Shown here in pieces: positions 47,720 through 58,140 of a stretch of 64,000 nucleotides of DNA. The stretch's first letter is position 1, and each line of letters opens with the position of its first letter. The DNA is from Acarospora socialis (lineage: Eukaryota > Ascomycota > Lecanoromycetes > Acarosporales > Acarosporaceae): NCBI GenBank assembly GCA_025617375.2, contig JAMYGW020000006.1:1493001-1557000 (forward strand), written 5' to 3'. Below the pieces are notes generated by a model, which had not been told where the DNA came from, made no database searches, and worked only from the letters and a program-made list of their open reading frames with translations. The position numbers and the translations under genes are program-made.

Positions 47720-48152
47720 TTGGATGTTCAACCAGACGAGAAGACAATTAAGGCGGCTACAGACTTTGCCGAGGGACTTCTTCCTGGAATAAAGGGCAGA
47801 GAGATGCCCTGTACAATGCAACTGCGATGGTTGGTGGGGTTATGCTTGTGCAGGGAGCAGCTGGTACGGGTGATGACGAGTCCACCCAGACCCCAAACAA
47901 GAAGCCTTCCAAAAAGCTCCGATCACATTTCACCGACAATTTCGACCGGGTCATCTGCGACGAGGGCCACAAGGTTAAGAACGCCGGCACCAATGCTCAC
48001 AAGGCAATCCAACTTCTCTACGCCTCTTACAACTGGTTCCTAGGCCGACACGGCTTCATCCCATGCCATGTCCGATTCCCATTCTTTCTTCCAGAGAATC
48101 GTCAAATAACCACGCAAATCGAGGACACGGTTGATCATGGGCGTTGCAGAGA
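47720..48152 (+). pseudogene. SNF2-family helicase relic with an inverted segment
   Basis: On the plus strand the frame 47827-48039 carries DNFDRVICDEGHKVKNAGT (the DEAH-type Walker B) and HKAIQLLYASYNWFL, clear SNF2-family ATPase motifs. Upstream, PDEKTIKAATDFAEGLLPG and GVMLVQGAAGTGD look like the region around Walker A, whose GKT is lost. The next expected motif, SATPMINRVLDLRGYLTILW, is present but on the minus strand (about 48152 down to 48040). Several frame changes are needed and about 100 residues between Walker A and B seem missing, so this is a dead copy of a nuclear helicase-like gene. Confidence 0.75.
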
Positions 48153-48470
48153 AGACTGCTGTCGAAACGGGACTAGCCAAGCAATATAGCGTGCAGGCTT
48201 GCATGTTCTGATGACCGCACCTAGCCATTCTGCCGCCGATGAGATTGTTCAGAAGCACATGAAACTTGGCCCTGTTGATGTAGGGCCAATCCGGGTATCT
48301 TCTCCAGCGCAAGAGAAACTTCATCTTGTATCTTCAAACAGCAGCAGCACGAAACCGGCCAATATTGAAGAGGATTCTTCAGAGTTGGCTGAGTTTGATA
48401 CGACTCTACTTGCTGTTATCGACGAGATAAAGGGCAGCTACCGCAAATGTGCGTTCGGTCTCCGCGAGTT

Positions 48471-48488
48471 TTTTTTTTTTTTTTTTTG
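48471..48488. repeat. Homopolymer T tract (about 18)
   Basis: An uninterrupted T run lies inside the UPF1-like relic, between two pieces that continue in different frames. It is the longest homopolymer in the window. Confidence 0.9.
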
Positions 48489-48579
48489 GAAGAGCAGGTA
48501 CGGGAGGTGGCGAGGAAGGGATCTCGGAAGCTTCGTCCCTATGGAGTCGCTGAGGATAAAGAACTTTGTCCCGAAATTG

Positions 48580-48865
48580 ATATGTGGGAAGAGCTACGGG
48601 GATTCCTAGATAAGATCGCCACAACTCCACTTGGGAACTGGAAAGACATTGATAGGTGCAACTTCAACAAAGCCTACAAGTACACGAAATGAGATATCAT
48701 CCCTAAGCAAGAGAAATGGGATGTAGAGAGGGGCACTGCGTTTGCCCTGAGCTTACTCAAATTGCTCAATTCATATGTGGGAAGAGCTACGGGGATTCCT
48801 AGATAAGATCGCCACAACTCCACTCGGGAACTGGGCAGACATTGATAGGCGCAACTTCAGCAAAG
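48580..48865 (+). repeat. 93-bp direct duplication inside the helicase relic
   Basis: The segment 48580-48672, beginning ATATGTGGGAAGAGCTACGG, recurs at 48773-48865 with a handful of substitutions (for example CACTTGGG versus CACTCGGG). Both copies encode MWEELRGFLDKIATTPLGNW. The 100 bp between the copies is not duplicated. Confidence 0.92.
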
Positions 48866-49956
48866 CAAACGAGACCTCATCTCTAAACACAGACTGGTTG
48901 TCACGATGTTGTGAAGTCGGCTGGCTTGCGAGTCTGAGCTGTTTTCAAATGTTTAGATAGCAAGTCTTTTCGGGCCTACATGCGGCACCGGGCTGAGCTT
49001 GGTGCTCCTTGCGCACCCATATCAATACCCATACTCATGTTTATAGACCGGTCATTACACGGAGATTAAGCAGTACTACAGTTCAGAATCCAGGCTCTTC
49101 TTGCCTGCGCAACATGTCAATTCAATACTTAACAGAATATATGCTACCTTTCTCATGTCTTTTGAGCCCCAATCCTATCACACTGTGTGTCTACCGTCTG
49201 AACTATAATACAAGAGAAACAGTCATTCTTACAACAACGACAACCGACACCTCAGTCTGTGAAGACATCCGCGCTACGTTAGGAGACAATGCTCTGGGCA
49301 TTGTTGTCATTCAAGTTAAGACGGCAACGAAATAGGGACCGAACGCATGGTGTCCACTCATCAAACTCGAAAACCATCACAAGATCCAAGATTGGGTGAT
49401 GTTCGGTGACAACCTACAGCTTCCACCAACAGTTATATTAACCAACCCCACTCCTGGCTACAACGAGCATCCATCAACCCTAGCGAGTGCATCGTTCACA
49501 AGGCTTCGATCTGCCAACTTCGTCACAATTACCTTGAGGGAGCGAGGAAGAATGCATGGGGCTCTCCTCGGATGGCCCAACTCTTGGGCCTATAAAGGTC
49601 AGCTACGAAAGGGGGACAAGAGGTATCTGAAAACTGCTCATAAAACAACCATACGTATAGGGTTAGGATATGTAGTAAGACTGCAAAACCTGTACCTAAC
49701 TGAACCAATCAGTCTCTGATACAAAGAAGAGAAGGGGAACAGAGAGGGGCGCAAACAGCACAGCCCAAAGCCGTTCCTTATCACGTACCGAGGAGGCCCT
49801 CCAAGAACGCGACGATGTCCTGTTCACAAAGGTGCCGACTTCAGCATAGAAAGCTACACGCTGCAGTGCAACAAAACGGACGATGTTCCTGTCGCAAACA
49901 GGACTGACATTGTAAACACCGCCACATTCCAGAGTCTGAAAATATACACAACACCA

Positions 49957-51077
49957 ATGACCTTTTTGACTGAGGCTGGGGCATTCTCACTATACAGAGG
50001 TAACCCCAGATCAGACTATGCATGGCTGGCGAAGCAATGCTTGAAAGAATCAAGCTGGGGAGACGAGATGGTACCCCTACAAGATGTAGACGAGGTGGCG
50101 GTAATCCTCGGGCATCCTGATTTTATGATCTGGGTGCTGATCTACGAAGATATACCTATGCCAGATCAGAACTACGCTTACCTAGATGACAGCATTTGTG
50201 TCTCAATCTGGAGGTCTCCATTACACCACTCATTGCTGAGTCAATCTTCTTACATATCGTGTGGAACGAATACTGCTTGCAGCACATGTTCAATCTCAAG
50301 CGGGGCCATTGGATGCACTTTTTCAGACCGGCGAATGAGTCGACGGAGGCACGAACCATAAGAGAGCACATGCAGGATTCATTCCTCGATACATACAACG
50401 ATCACTGTGCCAGATACCTCGATCACATAGCCAAGGCATTATCAGAAGCAGACCACGAGCTTCGAAATATGTCTGCCCAGGGCGAGAAGAGCTTGGCAAA
50501 AGCTGAGGAGACAAAATTACGAATAACCCAGCTTAGGCAAGGCCTGACTGATGCAAAAGACTCGAACCCGCTACCAGGACCATACCATACCACCGATGCA
50601 ATCCCTCCAAGACAAAAGCTCTACCACGAGCTAGACGCAATCTCACAGAGACAGTTTTGGGAGAAGGAATGGAACTTGCACACCGCAACGTGTGTGTACT
50701 GGTTTGCTAAGGACGTGATTGTCCTTGACAAAACCTTGAAGACGATCAGATGGGCGTATTTATGCCCACCACATGGTGCTATATGGCACACTGGACTTGG
50801 GTTGCTGGTCCTAGCACCCCGACTGGAGAACAAACACTTCTTTCAGTCAGATATAAAGTATGTGCGCCAACATGGGAGAATTCTGGGGCAGCCGAAGCCC
50901 GTTTACTCCAGGTTTCGAAATATAAACCGGCAAGACTTTGGAGGGCAAGACGAGTGCCCTGGGATAGAGAGTGTGTGGGTCTCCCAAGGGGGGATGTCGA
51001 TGGCGAAGAGACGAGCGGAGGTCTCGGTACCATACACAGATATGGGAGAGGCGGGAAAGCTTCGAAAGACAAGCTGA
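49957..51077 (+). pseudogene. Unrecognised coding-like tract with a 293-codon open frame
   Basis: The longest open frame of the decayed tract, 50196-51077, encodes a 293-residue sequence with RGHWMHFFRPANESTEARTI, a charged coiled-coil-like stretch (ALSEADHELRNMSAQGEKSL onwards) and FWEKEWNLHTATCVYWFAKD. It overlaps the end of another plus frame (49957-50361: SDYAWLAKQCLKESSWGDEM, VILGHPDFMIWVLIYEDIPM). The composition looks protein-like, and the two frames probably once joined. I recognise no family. It could be the downstream part of the helicase relic or a separate gene; no convincing start codon context is seen. Confidence 0.4.
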
Positions 51078-53881
51078 TAGTAGATAGGAGACTCTGATCT
51101 AGATGATATTGTACTTAATGCTGACTGTCAGCCAGCATCCAGTCAAAGGAAACGAAATGGAGAAGATGAGTCGGATTTGGATTAAAAGAGTTGTCAATCC
51201 CTTGCGAAAGGACGTTGGCGAGGCCAGCTTGAATGATGATCAGAACATCTAGATAGCAGGAGATAGTTGAGCAATCTTAAAGCCATTATGATAAATCTTC
51301 TTCGTGCCAGTCAAGCACAACACTCCATTCTGGATTCACCAGATCCTTCCAGCTCCCCGAATACCCCTGCACCTACTCTCAGTGCTTTTTCGACAGAAGG
51401 TATCGACAAAGAATCTGTGAGAGCTCCGGTCATAGTAGATCTCAAGAGGAGCACGAGGAGTTGGCTCTTGACGCTATACCAAATGCTGAGTTGAGTACTC
51501 TTGGAAAAAGCAGGGAGGAGGCCATAGTAATCGAAGATGAGGGTAGGTAAGTTGAGGATGGGGAGATGTGGATTGAAAGGGTCAGTGACCCTATCCACTG
51601 CAACATGTACTGGCGTCGTCCTGGTATGGAAGGGCCTGACTCAAAGGCGATAGTGTGGCAGGGAATATCTGAGCCTCGGTGCCTTTGACATGGATTATGA
51701 TCGAAACGCTTCTAGATCCCCTCTATGACAAGAATATCTTTATTGAGATCACTGTCCAGTCAATGCTTTTTGAACATCATCTGAGTGCATGGATTGCTGA
51801 TATCGGCGTTGAGTCCAAAGCCCGTGCATGTTGTTTTGTAGGTAGAGTAATGCCATTCAAATAAGTAGGTTGCATGACAGTGTACTGAAGAGCTTGACAT
51901 AGTCCTGTGACTGCTCTCTGAACATGTTAACCTGATCACTGATATGTTGGTTCTACTTCTGGTTGATAGTTGGGTGTGTTGAAGGTCACCAAGCATCTGC
52001 TGTTGATGTGTTTGTGATATCAATGATTGATTGAACGGTGTCGTCAAGGGAGACCAACAGGGTAGGGTCGTCCGGCTCTAACAATTCTCCAATCTCTTCT
52101 TGTGATGGTGTAGTTGGTGCTGCTGGAGGCTCAGAAGGAGAAAGCTTGGGTGGTCGCATGCTATTGAAGAAGTCTGCGAGCATTTCCCGTAAGTTGTATC
52201 GGTCGACATCCGACAAGTCAAGGAACCATCTCAATGTCGCTCCTTGATCATAATCAGGAATGAAGAATACCTGTCAAAGATTTAGTTGCATTACACAACA
52301 GACATCCACTCCACAACGAACTAACCTCACTAGAGTCTTGGGCAGTCCTACCAGTCTTAGTCTCATCGGAGCAAGGCTGGTAGTCATCATTATCAAGAAC
52401 CTTACGTTAGGGGCCCCTCGCTCTGGCTTGGGTGAAGTTCGGATCCAATTTTCAAAGCGCCTTTCGCTTTGTCATAGTGCTATACATGGTTATTTCCCGT
52501 TCAGGTTCACTGAGAAGGGAGTAAGGGACACCTACTGAGTGATGATGGGATGAGGGGATGACTGTCAGTTTGAGTCGAGCCAGGTATGGAAGAGATATCC
52601 AATATTGCCCAGTCTCGACTGAACAGGGACTGCTTTTAAGTTGAAAGCCATGACTTCCTTCTCAAGCACACCAGAAGAGAGCCTTCCCTTTTGGTACCTC
52701 GACGAGCTTCCTACGTCAGCATATGGCCGGCAACAGGAATATGTTGTGACTGGTCATTCTAGTGGGTTGGATGTTAGCTACCCATACAAGAGAACTTGAT
52801 ACGGTGCGGTATAGAGAAATAACGTCACTCACAGTTGTGGGATTCCGGCAAGTCTCGCCTACCTCTTCATTCCGCTTGCTGTTGGAACGTAGTCATTATC
52901 GTGGTCGGAGCATGGTCGGTAGTCATCACCGTCGCTGCTGTTGGAGGCCCTCAAATTGACCGAGCTGAGATGGATTCTAACGTTCGGAGTACTTTTCGTC
53001 TGATCATGGTGCTATGTACTTCTTTAACATGATGCGCATAAGATGGCGGCTCAGGTGGTATGCATGCGTGATACGTTCCCAAAGGTCTGATTGTGGAGTT
53101 CTCCATAGCGTAGAGGAGGGTACCTAGAAATGGAAGGCTACTGAAAAGTAGGTACAGTACACGGCCACCACTCTTCTTTGGCAACAACAAATTTAGTCGG
53201 ATTCTAGAACCCCTCCAGTCATCGCCAGTTATCATATGCAGAGGGTTGAGAAGTTCTTCTGTCAAACATGAGTGCATAAAATTGTTTGAGCACTTTCAAG
53301 CGGCACGAACTTACTCGGAAGGTGGACTTCCACCTTCAAGGCGAGGTGATTCGAGCGAAACATGCACTTCGCAGATCATGCCACTTGATACGTTCCAAAT
53401 TTGCAGTCTTGCTACTCTCACCTGCTCTTTCCACCTAGTCTACAGTCCATTTACACAGCTGTATAATGAGTTATCAGGACTCTCCAAACGAATCTTCTGG
53501 CCATCTGATTCCATATTCCTTGATTATCAAATATTTCTTGCTCTCGGGTTTTGCAGACGATCTCACCTTTGCTTGATTGATCAAGACTTTCTGTGGTAAA
53601 GGCGTGCCGCAGATCAAGTCCGCGGACATATTTGCTTGTACATGCGCACCGCTCAAGTTTATCCGCATGCTATGTTTGTTGTGGTGAAACCCATCAGGGC
53701 ACACCACTTCGCACCAGAAGAATAAATGCAAAACTAATTGTTTGACGATGTTGACTATAAGAGGTAGCTGACGGTCCAGTTGTTGCTTCTGCTGAGTTAT
53801 TCGCATTGGTATCCTGGAAGTGTCTTGGCATGTGTGATCAATGATCTGAACGGTTGCGAACTCCAGTCGTGTTCTGCAGCG
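51078..53881. other. Decayed region, possible minus-strand exon fragments
   Basis: No intact gene is seen. A minus-strand frame at 51986-52234 (VDRYNLREMLADFFNSMRPP, then an acidic, Pro-rich tail) can extend upstream past a CAG acceptor into FFIPDYDQGATLRWFLDLSD. It could be the last exon of a small accessory gene. A diverged duplicate of the neighbouring sequence lies at about 52885-53020. The minus frame at 52951-53277 and others have no recognisable domain. Confidence 0.35.
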
Positions 53882-54448
53882 ATGTTAGGGCTTCTCTCGT
53901 TCTTGTCCCTCCTTCTCTACCCTGTTGTCATGACAACATCCCCTGCCGGTCGTACAGACATCCAAGTCGACGATCAGGGTATCAACAACGGTCACATAGT
54001 GCACACACACCCTTCACAGCTCCAACGGCGCCAGCCCCACTGTAGCCCTCTACTGGGTCAAAATCTACGTTGGGCCGACTGTATTGCCGCCGCACTGGAA
54101 ATCCCACAGTCGCAAGTGGGCGTCCATTACCACTATCCCGGCGAGAACGACCCAGGCGACCCTCGGATTGCGATTATAGACACGCCGCTCACGAGGGGCG
54201 GTGATCCTACATCTCCCTACAACCTACCGCGCTCTTGGAGCCACGACGGATGCATGGTATTACTTGACCTGGAACCGGGTCTGGCACGCGCAGATGTAAC
54301 GTATTCGAGTATTAGGTACCGCGCCACCTCGCTGGTCAACCTGTGTGTTGGAGGGGGCAATGCCCTGATTCCTGCCGCTTTGAATCACCCTGGCCATGGT
54401 GGAAACGACACTTTCCGCGGCGTGATGATTAGCGTTTTGAGGTCATAG
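53882..54448 (+). CDS. Small secreted protein, cysteine-containing, unknown function
   Basis: This is a 188-residue frame starting MLGLLSFLSLLLYPVVM, a good signal peptide. The mature part has four Cys: QPHCSPLLG, LRWADCIAAAL, SHDGCMVLL and LVNLCVGGG. The arrangement W-A-D-C, then LPRSWSHDGCMVLLDLEPG, then a helix ending in LCVGGGN, and a last strand after Gly (FRGVMISVL) recalls a large, uncharacterised family of ascomycete secreted proteins with two disulphides. An upstream ATG in the same frame (53780) would bury the signal peptide, so I prefer 53882. It sits alone at the edge of the decayed tract. An effector-like or surface role is possible but unproven. Confidence 0.72.
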   Translation: MLGLLSFLSLLLYPVVMTTSPAGRTDIQVDDQGINNGHIVHTHPSQLQRRQPHCSPLLGQNLRWADCIAAALEIPQSQVGVHYHYPGENDPGDPRIAIIDTPLTRGGDPTSPYNLPRSWSHDGCMVLLDLEPGLARADVTYSSIRYRATSLVNLCVGGGNALIPAALNHPGHGGNDTFRGVMISVLRS

Positions 54449-56732
54449 AAGATCGGCTGGGGCTCAGTGAGTGATGTGGGCGAAATTGATGGGGCTGGAA
54501 ACGGTTCTGGGTGCTTGGGCTTTACTACGGCAAGGTGCGACATCACTGGGTGTTGCCCTTTATTCTGTGTTCCATGACGAGTATGACTTGATATAGTTGG
54601 ATTCCGATTCGTACGTACAGATAAGCAGTCCCGAATTGACGTCCTGTTCTTCGTCCTTAAAGTATAGCGAAATAGCAATCGATGAGCTAGAACCCATACT
54701 CGTCATTACTTTCGTCAGTCTCTAAGTGCAAGGGTGAAAGTCCGGCCTTACGTCTGGTCTAAGGGCGCTGAATGATATCAATCTGAGTCTTCATAGCGTT
54801 GTCGCTGACTAACGTGCTGATGTAGAGCAACTTGCTCTTCTGCCTCTCCTCGGCATTTTCCATCACCTACGATTAGTCACCTTCCTGACCCGGCCTTGCG
54901 TGAAAACTCACACTCTCTTAGATCACGCCGTTGCAGGCATGTCGGGCCTTGCCCAGTAACGGCCCTACTAGCAAAGCCTTTACGGCAGAGTGGTCTTTTC
55001 CGAAGGTCCCAACAGCTCGTAGGTTCGTCCGGACCCAAACTCAACTGCCGTCGAAGAATGCCCGGGATATACCTCAAGATGTAACCGGTGGCTTGCATTA
55101 GATATGTTCAGCATGAAGGTCACCAGAAACCACCCACCAGTGGCCAGCATAAATCCCGCATTGCAACCCTACCCTTGGGCCAATCCACTATGCAGTAAGC
55201 CATTCACAGTATTCGTCAGATCAAGCAAGGTATCATATGCATACTCACACCGTACTTCAACCGATGCGAGCGACCACCACAAGCGCCATCTACCAAGTAC
55301 CATGACTTCAAAGGCTGACATCGGCTACCTACCTCCCCTAGCGCAGATCCACCAGGTTTCTGTCCAGCTCCGGTTCCTGCTGCATCTCTGCCACCGGCGT
55401 CTATTTTTCGATGCCGTGAAACCTTTCAGCTGCTGACATACGGGATATTGTGTTACATGAATTGTTTCCAATCCCAAAACTTTCGTCTGCGGTTCGTTTC
55501 TGATTGGCATGAGGAGAACTCCGTTCAGCTCTTCTGCCTGCCCTTGCGCTATCGCGGAGAGTTTTTCTGGCGTCGGTCAACCATTCCCCATTTTGGAAGT
55601 ATTGAACGTGGTGGCGTATGCCTACCAGCGCGCCGGGAGAAGCGAATCCACCGAACCGTTGTCGGGGGATGAAGGATTCATTGTTCCAGTAGTGCTGAGA
55701 ATGCTGGGTGATAATCTCATGGAGAACCCCTTCTCATCGCGGATCGCTGCGGATAATTATCAGACGGCCGGGTAGCGGGCCGATCTAATCGATAAGGTAA
55801 GCTCTGTCAGCGACGCGTTTGATATGGGTACCTGAGGCTCACCGCAAGTGGACAGTTTGATGGACTCCTTGATGCAGACAGTAAATAGGGCGCAAAATAT
55901 ACCTTACTCTTCGTGAGCCAATATAGCTGTGGCCCTAGGTCATCAAATATGCCGAGTCTATGCTGGAGCACTCCATTGTATCAAAGATGAGAAAACGACA
56001 TCAACTTGGAACGAGAAATCAGGTATCTATCTCCATTACGGAGCGACGACACTCATATAGGAATCATTCGGTGATACTTATTTCTACGGACTGGTCTATT
56101 ACTCATTAATAATAGTTGGCATAGGGATGAATACGATCGGAAAGCCTCTAGATGGGCGTACTTGAAAGAAGGGTAATAGACTGCGTATACTCTTCCATAG
56201 TTCCAAGGCTTGTATAGACTCGTTGCACGAGTCTCAGCGGCGCGGCACACCAAGGGTAGCAGCTGGATCACCGGCCACTCGCAAGTTTCGAAAGAAGTGT
56301 GTAGCAAAGCCCCGATATGCGAGGCCTCATGTACCACATGATACTTCCATCCGACTGATTTGACCGTGCGACTGTTGTCATACTCCGCACCGGTCACGAG
56401 AGAGCGTGGTGCTCCTCATCGAGGCTGAGGAGGCTGTAGGAGTCTGCAGGGCTAATATTATTGAGTACCAGTGCTCCTAGCATCAGCATCTCTTACACCG
56501 CTTGACGACGCTCTCAACCGTGCCTTATAAGGCTAGATCCTTGATCCTTAGCATCATAGCGAAGCTGTGAGAGAAGTAATAATAATGAACGTAGCTGAGC
56601 GGAGAGTAGTTGAACCGATGCAGGGCTTCAACGGGTAGGCGCCATGGAAGTGTTGAGGTTGCTTTGCAAAAGTCAGACCTGCAGATATCAATGCCCCAGA
56701 AAGAGCTCCGGGTTCCAGAGCGTGAAATCCAT

Positions 56733-56769
56733 GGGCAAACGGGCAAACGGGCAAACGGGGCAAACGGGC
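56733..56769. repeat. Short 8-bp tandem repeat (GGGCAAAC)n
   Basis: Four copies in a row, the fourth with one extra G, ending in GGGCG. Confidence 0.9.
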
Positions 56770-57184
56770 GCCAGGCTCGTCAGACCGATCCTCAGAAACT
56801 CGCCGTTGCAATCTTCCTCTATGGGCAGTATCGCCGTGCCTTAACTGCGATCAAGCTTTTCTTCTCATGGAGAGTTACGGTGTTCTGAATCCGAACTGAG
56901 AGCAACAAACACCGGGTCAGTGCCCAGCCCTACATCGACGACGTTGCCATAGGACTGCCGACCGTGCTATGCCTATCCCAGCAATACTGTCCATCACCCC
57001 GTTTCCCCGTCGCTCGTCACCCGTTCCGCGAACCTTGATCCTTATCAGTCATCAGTCCTATTGATAACGGATGATTTAAGCTAAAGTGGGGTTTTGTCGG
57101 AGACATCGGATCGAAATTTCTTGCCCTTTCGGATCTGTATGCCACGGCTAACCATGTGGAGCACATAATTAAATTTTTGTGCAA

Positions 57185-57240
57185 GAGATTCTTGCACTGG
57201 TAGGGCTTACGCAACAGCCTCGAGGTTCTATCCCCTCGCG
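57185..57240 (+). repeat. tRNA-like fossil with T-arm
   Basis: CGAGGTTCTATCCCCTCG forms a T-arm-like hairpin with GGTTCTATCCC as B-box, preceded by TGGTAGGGCTTACGCAACAGCC, which can form an anticodon-arm-like stem. No proper A-box or acceptor stem closes, so it is listed as a fossil only. Confidence 0.25.
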
Positions 57241-58140
57241 CCTCACCAATGATAACAGGCGAAGTGGTGAGTTCCAAGTGGGTGGGGACCTTTTAGTAAT
57301 CCGCAGTCACTGTCAGCATGGTGGGGCCTTTCCAAATTTGCTCGGCGCTGCCAGATGGTGGGACTCGGTCATTATTAAGATATTTTCTCACACCTTCCTT
57401 TTTGACCCTAATTTCTCGTTGGTCAGAGCATCGCAATTTCTTACATGCAGCGCTAGGGCTGACCGAGGATGATGATGATGATGTGTGGCGATCGCCTTTT
57501 GAGTGACTGAGGCTACGAGAACACTTTGTCTCAGGGTAGATCTCGTGCCCTGTGAAGTTACTCGGTATAAATGCGACAACTGGTAGTACTGATCATTGTG
57601 GCCGACACGTGTATCCAAACGGAAAACGAATCGTTGTCGCTTTGCGCATATGCGACTCTCAAGTATGGTGCGCTGGCCGTCCCCATAAATCATTAGTTCC
57701 TGGGTACACACCATCACGAGAAAGAGTTATGCAGCTATCCCCCCTTGCATAAGGCGTCAGGTACCTGGGCTAGTTGATTGGTCCAAGTCCATGGGTGGAC
57801 CGAAGGATGAGAGTTGCCGCAGTCAAGCCGAAGCCCGTGTGGCAGACAGCAGACAGCAGTCCCAGAGCAAATAATAATTAATTATACCTTACCTTACCTC
57901 TAATAATCCCATGTTTGTCCGCGCAACAAATGCCGCATTGACAACGGAACTGACTCTCGATGCCGAAGACAGAGTTTTCCCGTGGGTCTGCCGAAAAGAC
58001 ACATCATAGGGCAGAAGGATTGGGAGGCGGAGACCGAAGCGTACCTGATGGTTTGCTCGATTCCAGTGGATGCGATGCAAATGCAGCTGCGAAAATGCAC
58101 CCGAGGGCTAAGGTAAGTACCGTAAATCAGTAGAACTGAA

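Larger units (their letters stand above)
48153..49719 (+). pseudogene. UPF1-like (DNA2/NAM7 superfamily 1) helicase relic
   Basis: Pieces in different plus-strand frames follow the order of a superfamily-1 helicase. They are KTAVETGLAKQYS (after Walker A) and VLMTAPSHSAADEIVQKHM (motif Ia), then FDTTLLAVIDEIKGSYRK and MWEELRGFLDKIATTPLGNW, then TSVCEDIRATLGDNALGIVV, then MFGDNLQLPPTVI (motif III) and ERGRMHGALLGWPNSWAYKG (motif IV, RMH). Frameshifts and stops break it several times, an 18-base T run lies inside it, and a 93-bp piece is duplicated. I read it as an inactivated accessory helicase gene. The motif order supports the family; I cannot say when it died. Confidence 0.7.
54449..58140. 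other. Gene-poor region, no supported gene
   Basis: About 3.7 kb without a convincing gene. Frames at 54877-55098 (minus), 55509-55775 (plus), 56053-56397 (minus, 114 codons) and others have no recognisable domain or splice continuation. The region holds the GGGCAAAC array at 56733-56769, a tRNA-like fossil at 57185-57240 and a short GAT run at 57468-57482. Confidence 0.5.

Noticed and set aside
48471-48488. T tract as the poly(A) tail of a minus-strand retroposed copy
   Set aside because: No target duplication or inserted sequence is visible beside it; simple slippage in a dead gene explains it.
56053-56397. 114-codon minus-strand frame
   Set aside because: No recognisable domain, signal peptide or splice partner; chance open frame cannot be excluded.
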